64,000 bases of DNA, taken from NCBI RefSeq assembly GCF_000377345.1, contig NZ_KB898038.1:186001-250000 (forward strand), written 5' to 3'. This DNA comes from Thioalkalivibrio sp. ALJ16. GTDB lineage: Bacteria; Pseudomonadota; Gammaproteobacteria; Ectothiorhodospirales; Ectothiorhodospiraceae. Shown one piece after another: positions 62,066 to 64,000 of this stretch. The notes beneath the pieces are model-generated. The model searched no databases. It was not told where the DNA came from and worked only from the letters and a program-made list of their open reading frames with translations. The first letter of the stretch is position 1; each line of letters opens with the position of its first letter. Made by a program: the position numbers and the translations under genes.

Positions 62066-62713
62066 TCAGCCCGCGGTGCGGCCAATCAGGTTCAGGAATT
62101 CACGGCGGGTGCGGCCGTCCTCGCGGAACGCGCCCAGCATCACCGAGGTCGCCATGGAGGAGTGCTGCTTTTCCACCCCGCGCATGGTCATGCACATGTG
62201 CTTGGCATCCACCACCACACCAACCCCCTTGGCCCCCGTGACCTGCATCAGCGCCTCGGCAATCTCGCGGGTCAGGCTCTCCTGGATCTGCAGGCGGGCG
62301 GCGAACATGTCCACAATGCGCGCGATCTTCGACAGGCCGATCACCTTGCCGTCGGGCAGATAGGCCACATGCACCTTGCCGATGATCGGCAGCAGGTGAT
62401 GCTCGCACATGGAGTACAGCTCGATATCGCGCAGCAGCACCATCTCGTCGTTGTCGGAGGAAAACAGCGCCCCGTTGACGATGGTATCCAGGTCCTGGTG
62501 GTAGCCGCGCGTCAGGTACTGCATCGCCTTGGCGGCGCGCATCGGCGTATCCAGCAGGCCCTCGCGCTGCGGATTTTCGCCCAGCCCGGCGAGGATCGCA
62601 CGGTAGTGTTCGGCCAGGGCCTCGGGGGCCGCCAGCGGCTGGCCGGCGGCCACCACGGGCCCGGCGTTGATGCGGGCTTGTGCATCCATGGTCGAATCCT
62701 TGTCTTCGCTCAT
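62066..62713 (-). CDS. folE: GTP cyclohydrolase I
   Basis: 215 aa. Converts GTP to dihydroneopterin triphosphate, the first step of folate and pterin synthesis. Landmarks: [28 protein letters not shown], the zinc motif [42 protein letters not shown] and [23 protein letters not shown] with the second zinc Cys. It starts 28 bases after the DUF3429 gene and is probably co-transcribed with it from the promoter region at 63528-63676. folE occurs in light-induced LitR/CarH regulons of several proteobacteria, which fits the nearby repeat boxes. Confidence 0.97.
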   Translation of the reverse strand: MSEDKDSTMDAQARINAGPVVAAGQPLAAPEALAEHYRAILAGLGENPQREGLLDTPMRAAKAMQYLTRGYHQDLDTIVNGALFSSDNDEMVLLRDIELYSMCEHHLLPIIGKVHVAYLPDGKVIGLSKIARIVDMFAARLQIQESLTREIAEALMQVTGAKGVGVVVDAKHMCMTMRGVEKQHSSMATSVMLGAFREDGRTRREFLNLIGRTAG

Positions 62714-62741
62714 TCTTGCTTGTTCCTCGTTCCGGCCCGGA

Positions 62742-63527
62742 TCAGGCCACCAGCGTCACCGCAAGCCCGGAGGCCAGGGCCAGCATAGCCCCCGCCGTCA
62801 GCACCAGGCGCAGGCCCAGGTAACCCGGGGGCAGGGCCCGCTGACGCAGGCTCATGCGGTCCACCCAGAGCACCCCAAGAAACAGGGCCGCCAGCGTCAT
62901 CAGGGCCTCCGGCAGCGGCTGCAATACGGCCAGCCACGCCAGGATGGACGGCACGACCGCCCACACCGGGGCCTGCAGCGGCCCCACGCGGTGCTGCCGG
63001 TCCGCCAGGTAGATGCCCCAGTGGATCGCCCCCAGGAACGACAGGATCACCGCACCATAGAGCGCCAGGGCCTCCAGCGCGAAAGCCTGCCATTCCGGCT
63101 GGGCCATCCAGGCCGCCGCCCCGAAAAACACAAAGGGTATCAGGCCGCCATAGCCCAGTACCTGCAGGGCCGGCGCCGGTGCATCCGGTCGCACCGTATC
63201 CGCGGGTGCGCGGGTCGCACTCGTCCCCAGATACGCGCGCAGCTCCGGAAGGCCGCCAATCGCGCCGTCGCGGGCAACAAAGAAGGGCAGCACCGAGGCA
63301 CCCGTCGCCTGCTGCAGGGCATGGAACTGCTCGCGATTGTGCGCGGAACCCATGCCCCACTCCAGGCGCAGCCAGCGCCCCGGGCGCGTCGCCTCCAGCA
63401 GGGCCTCGGCCTCGCGCAGGTCCGACAGCCCCGAGGTGATGGCCACGATCTCGTGGGTCGCCAGCGCCTCGCCTACGGCTGCCGGCCAGGCCGCATCCGG
63501 CCGGTCGTTTCCGCTGTCCTGTGCCAC
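62742..63527 (-). CDS. Glutaredoxin-like domain fused to DUF3429 membrane domain
   Basis: 261 aa from a GTG at 63527 preceded by AAGGAG; the TTG at 63587 is less likely. Residues about 25-105 look like a glutaredoxin/thioredoxin fold: [21 protein letters not shown], then [24 protein letters not shown], the usual cis-Pro and GG positions. The CxxC site is missing (TSGLSD), so it should not be redox-active. Residues 120-260 hold five TM helices and the DUF3429 pattern [44 protein letters not shown]. Upstream of folE in one operon. Confidence 0.85.
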   Translation of the reverse strand: MAQDSGNDRPDAAWPAAVGEALATHEIVAITSGLSDLREAEALLEATRPGRWLRLEWGMGSAHNREQFHALQQATGASVLPFFVARDGAIGGLPELRAYLGTSATRAPADTVRPDAPAPALQVLGYGGLIPFVFFGAAAWMAQPEWQAFALEALALYGAVILSFLGAIHWGIYLADRQHRVGPLQAPVWAVVPSILAWLAVLQPLPEALMTLAALFLGVLWVDRMSLRQRALPPGYLGLRLVLTAGAMLALASGLAVTLVA

Positions 63528-63611
63528 GTCGTACTCCTTTTCTTCACCGCTCGCCGCATCCGGTCCGGCCTCGATTTTCGCCTCCAAGGGTCGATACCGG
63601 AGCCAAGGCTA

Positions 63612-63648
63612 TTTACAGTGATTGTACAGCTATTGTATAAGTTGTCCA
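63612..63648 (+). promoter_or_regulatory. Promoter with TTGTACA-type direct repeats (LitR/CarH-like operator)
   Basis: Four similar boxes run in one direction: TTTACA (63612), TTGTACA (63622), TTGTATA (63633) and TTGTCCA (63642), spaced 9-11 bases. TTTACA can be the -35 and TATAAG (63636-63641) the -10 with 18-base spacing, so the boxes overlap the promoter core. This arrangement resembles operators of B12-dependent MerR photoreceptors of the LitR/CarH type. No litR gene is in the window. It precedes the FAD oxidoreductase and shares the gap with DUF3429-folE. Confidence 0.6.
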
Positions 63649-63676
63649 TCACCCCCTGGTCTGGAGATTCTCTGCC

Positions 63677-64000
63677 ATGAAACGCTCGCGCATCGCTGTC
63701 ATCGGCGGCGGCATCGCCGGCCTGTCGGCGGCCTGGATCCTCCAGACCCGGCATCAGGTCCGGTTGTTCGAGGCCGAACCCGCGCTCGGGGGCCATGCCC
63801 ACACCGTGGAGGTCACCGATCCGCAGGGCCCGACCGCCATCGATACCGGGTTCGTGGTGTACAACGAACGCAACTACCCGCTGCTGACGCGGCTGTTCGC
63901 GGAGCTGGACGTGGCCACCCAGGACACCGACATGTCCTTCGCCTACTCGCGCCAGCCCCATGGCGTGGAGTATGCCGGGTCGGATCTCAACACCCTGTTT
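63677..64000 (+). CDS. FAD-dependent (amine oxidase-like) oxidoreductase, 3' end outside window
   Basis: 108 visible codons from the ATG at 63677, GGAG 10 bases upstream. The N-terminal dinucleotide-binding motif RIAVIGGGIAGLSAAWIL is followed by VRLFEAEPALGGHAHTVEV, then AIDTGFVVYNERNYPLLTRLFAELDV, the typical start of the NAD/FAD-binding protein encoded beside DUF1365 and cyclopropane-fatty-acid synthase genes. The remaining part and those neighbours would lie past the window. Likely part of a light-inducible lipid-modification operon. Confidence 0.88.
   Translation, partial: MKRSRIAVIGGGIAGLSAAWILQTRHQVRLFEAEPALGGHAHTVEVTDPQGPTAIDTGFVVYNERNYPLLTRLFAELDVATQDTDMSFAYSRQPHGVEYAGSDLNTLF

Overview
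The window is GC-rich, densely packed bacterial chromosome and looks like a free-living, motile gammaproteobacterium. Its gene content fits a sulfur-oxidising chemolithotroph of the Ectothiorhodospiraceae/Thioalkalivibrio kind: Gly/Tyr-rich sulfur-globule-like secreted proteins, a DsrE2-family protein and acidic protein sequences. The lineage is inferred from content and was not tested by a search. I saw no rRNA, tRNA, CRISPR array, prophage or insertion sequence.

Layout. 1-3.0 kb: end of a DUF945 gene, a YciO/Sua5-type protein, a YciI-like protein coupled to a parvulin lipoprotein, and a PCu(A)C copper chaperone. 3.3-7.7 kb: RND adaptor and permease. 7.9-12.2 kb: an MFS transporter, a degenerate retropepsin-like protein and two unknown membrane proteins. 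12.4-20.4 kb: ispG, an orphan MgtE_N-like protein, amn, a Na/Pi cotransporter, a TorF-like porin and mgtE, which has a possible leader peptide and attenuator. 21-27 kb: an Aer-like chemoreceptor, an HDOD protein, motA, motB and a CobW GTPase with a His-Asp tract. 27-35 kb: an aspartoacylase-like hydrolase and a histidine kinase / response regulator / REC-REC-PAS-GAF-GGDEF-EAL signalling operon. 35-40.6 kb: hisI, cysS, a DUF1007 plus NicO metal-transport pair and an acyl-CoA synthetase.

41.0-54.5 kb holds the most striking locus. Twelve co-directional minus-strand genes run without a clear strong terminator from an RND adaptor to dsrE2. They are: RND adaptor; RND permease with a tail of about 350 residues ending in a histone-H1-like Lys/Ala/Ser/Thr/Gly region; three secreted low-complexity Gly/Tyr/Pro proteins; a ParA/MinD-like ATPase; a DUF302 protein; a membrane-anchored helical protein; a dynamin-like GTPase; a 47-aa membrane peptide; a 33-aa coupled ORF; and dsrE2. 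A sigma-54 enhancer-binding activator is divergently encoded. Between them lie a well-matched -24/-12 promoter facing the cluster and three GTTGCAAC palindromes at enhancer distance. I propose a sigma-54-controlled sulfur-storage or sulfur-trafficking system with its own positioning and membrane-remodelling proteins.

54.6-64 kb: a TPR-like membrane protein; a cluster with a methyltransferase, glycosyltransferase, PTPS-like protein with lost catalytic residues, MDR dehydrogenase, CDP-alcohol phosphatidyltransferase and YceI protein; a YjfB-like protein flanked by dispersed repeats; a methyltransferase; a candidate small RNA; and DUF3429-folE divergent from an FAD oxidoreductase whose promoter carries repeated TTGTACA-like boxes resembling LitR/CarH B12-photoreceptor operators.
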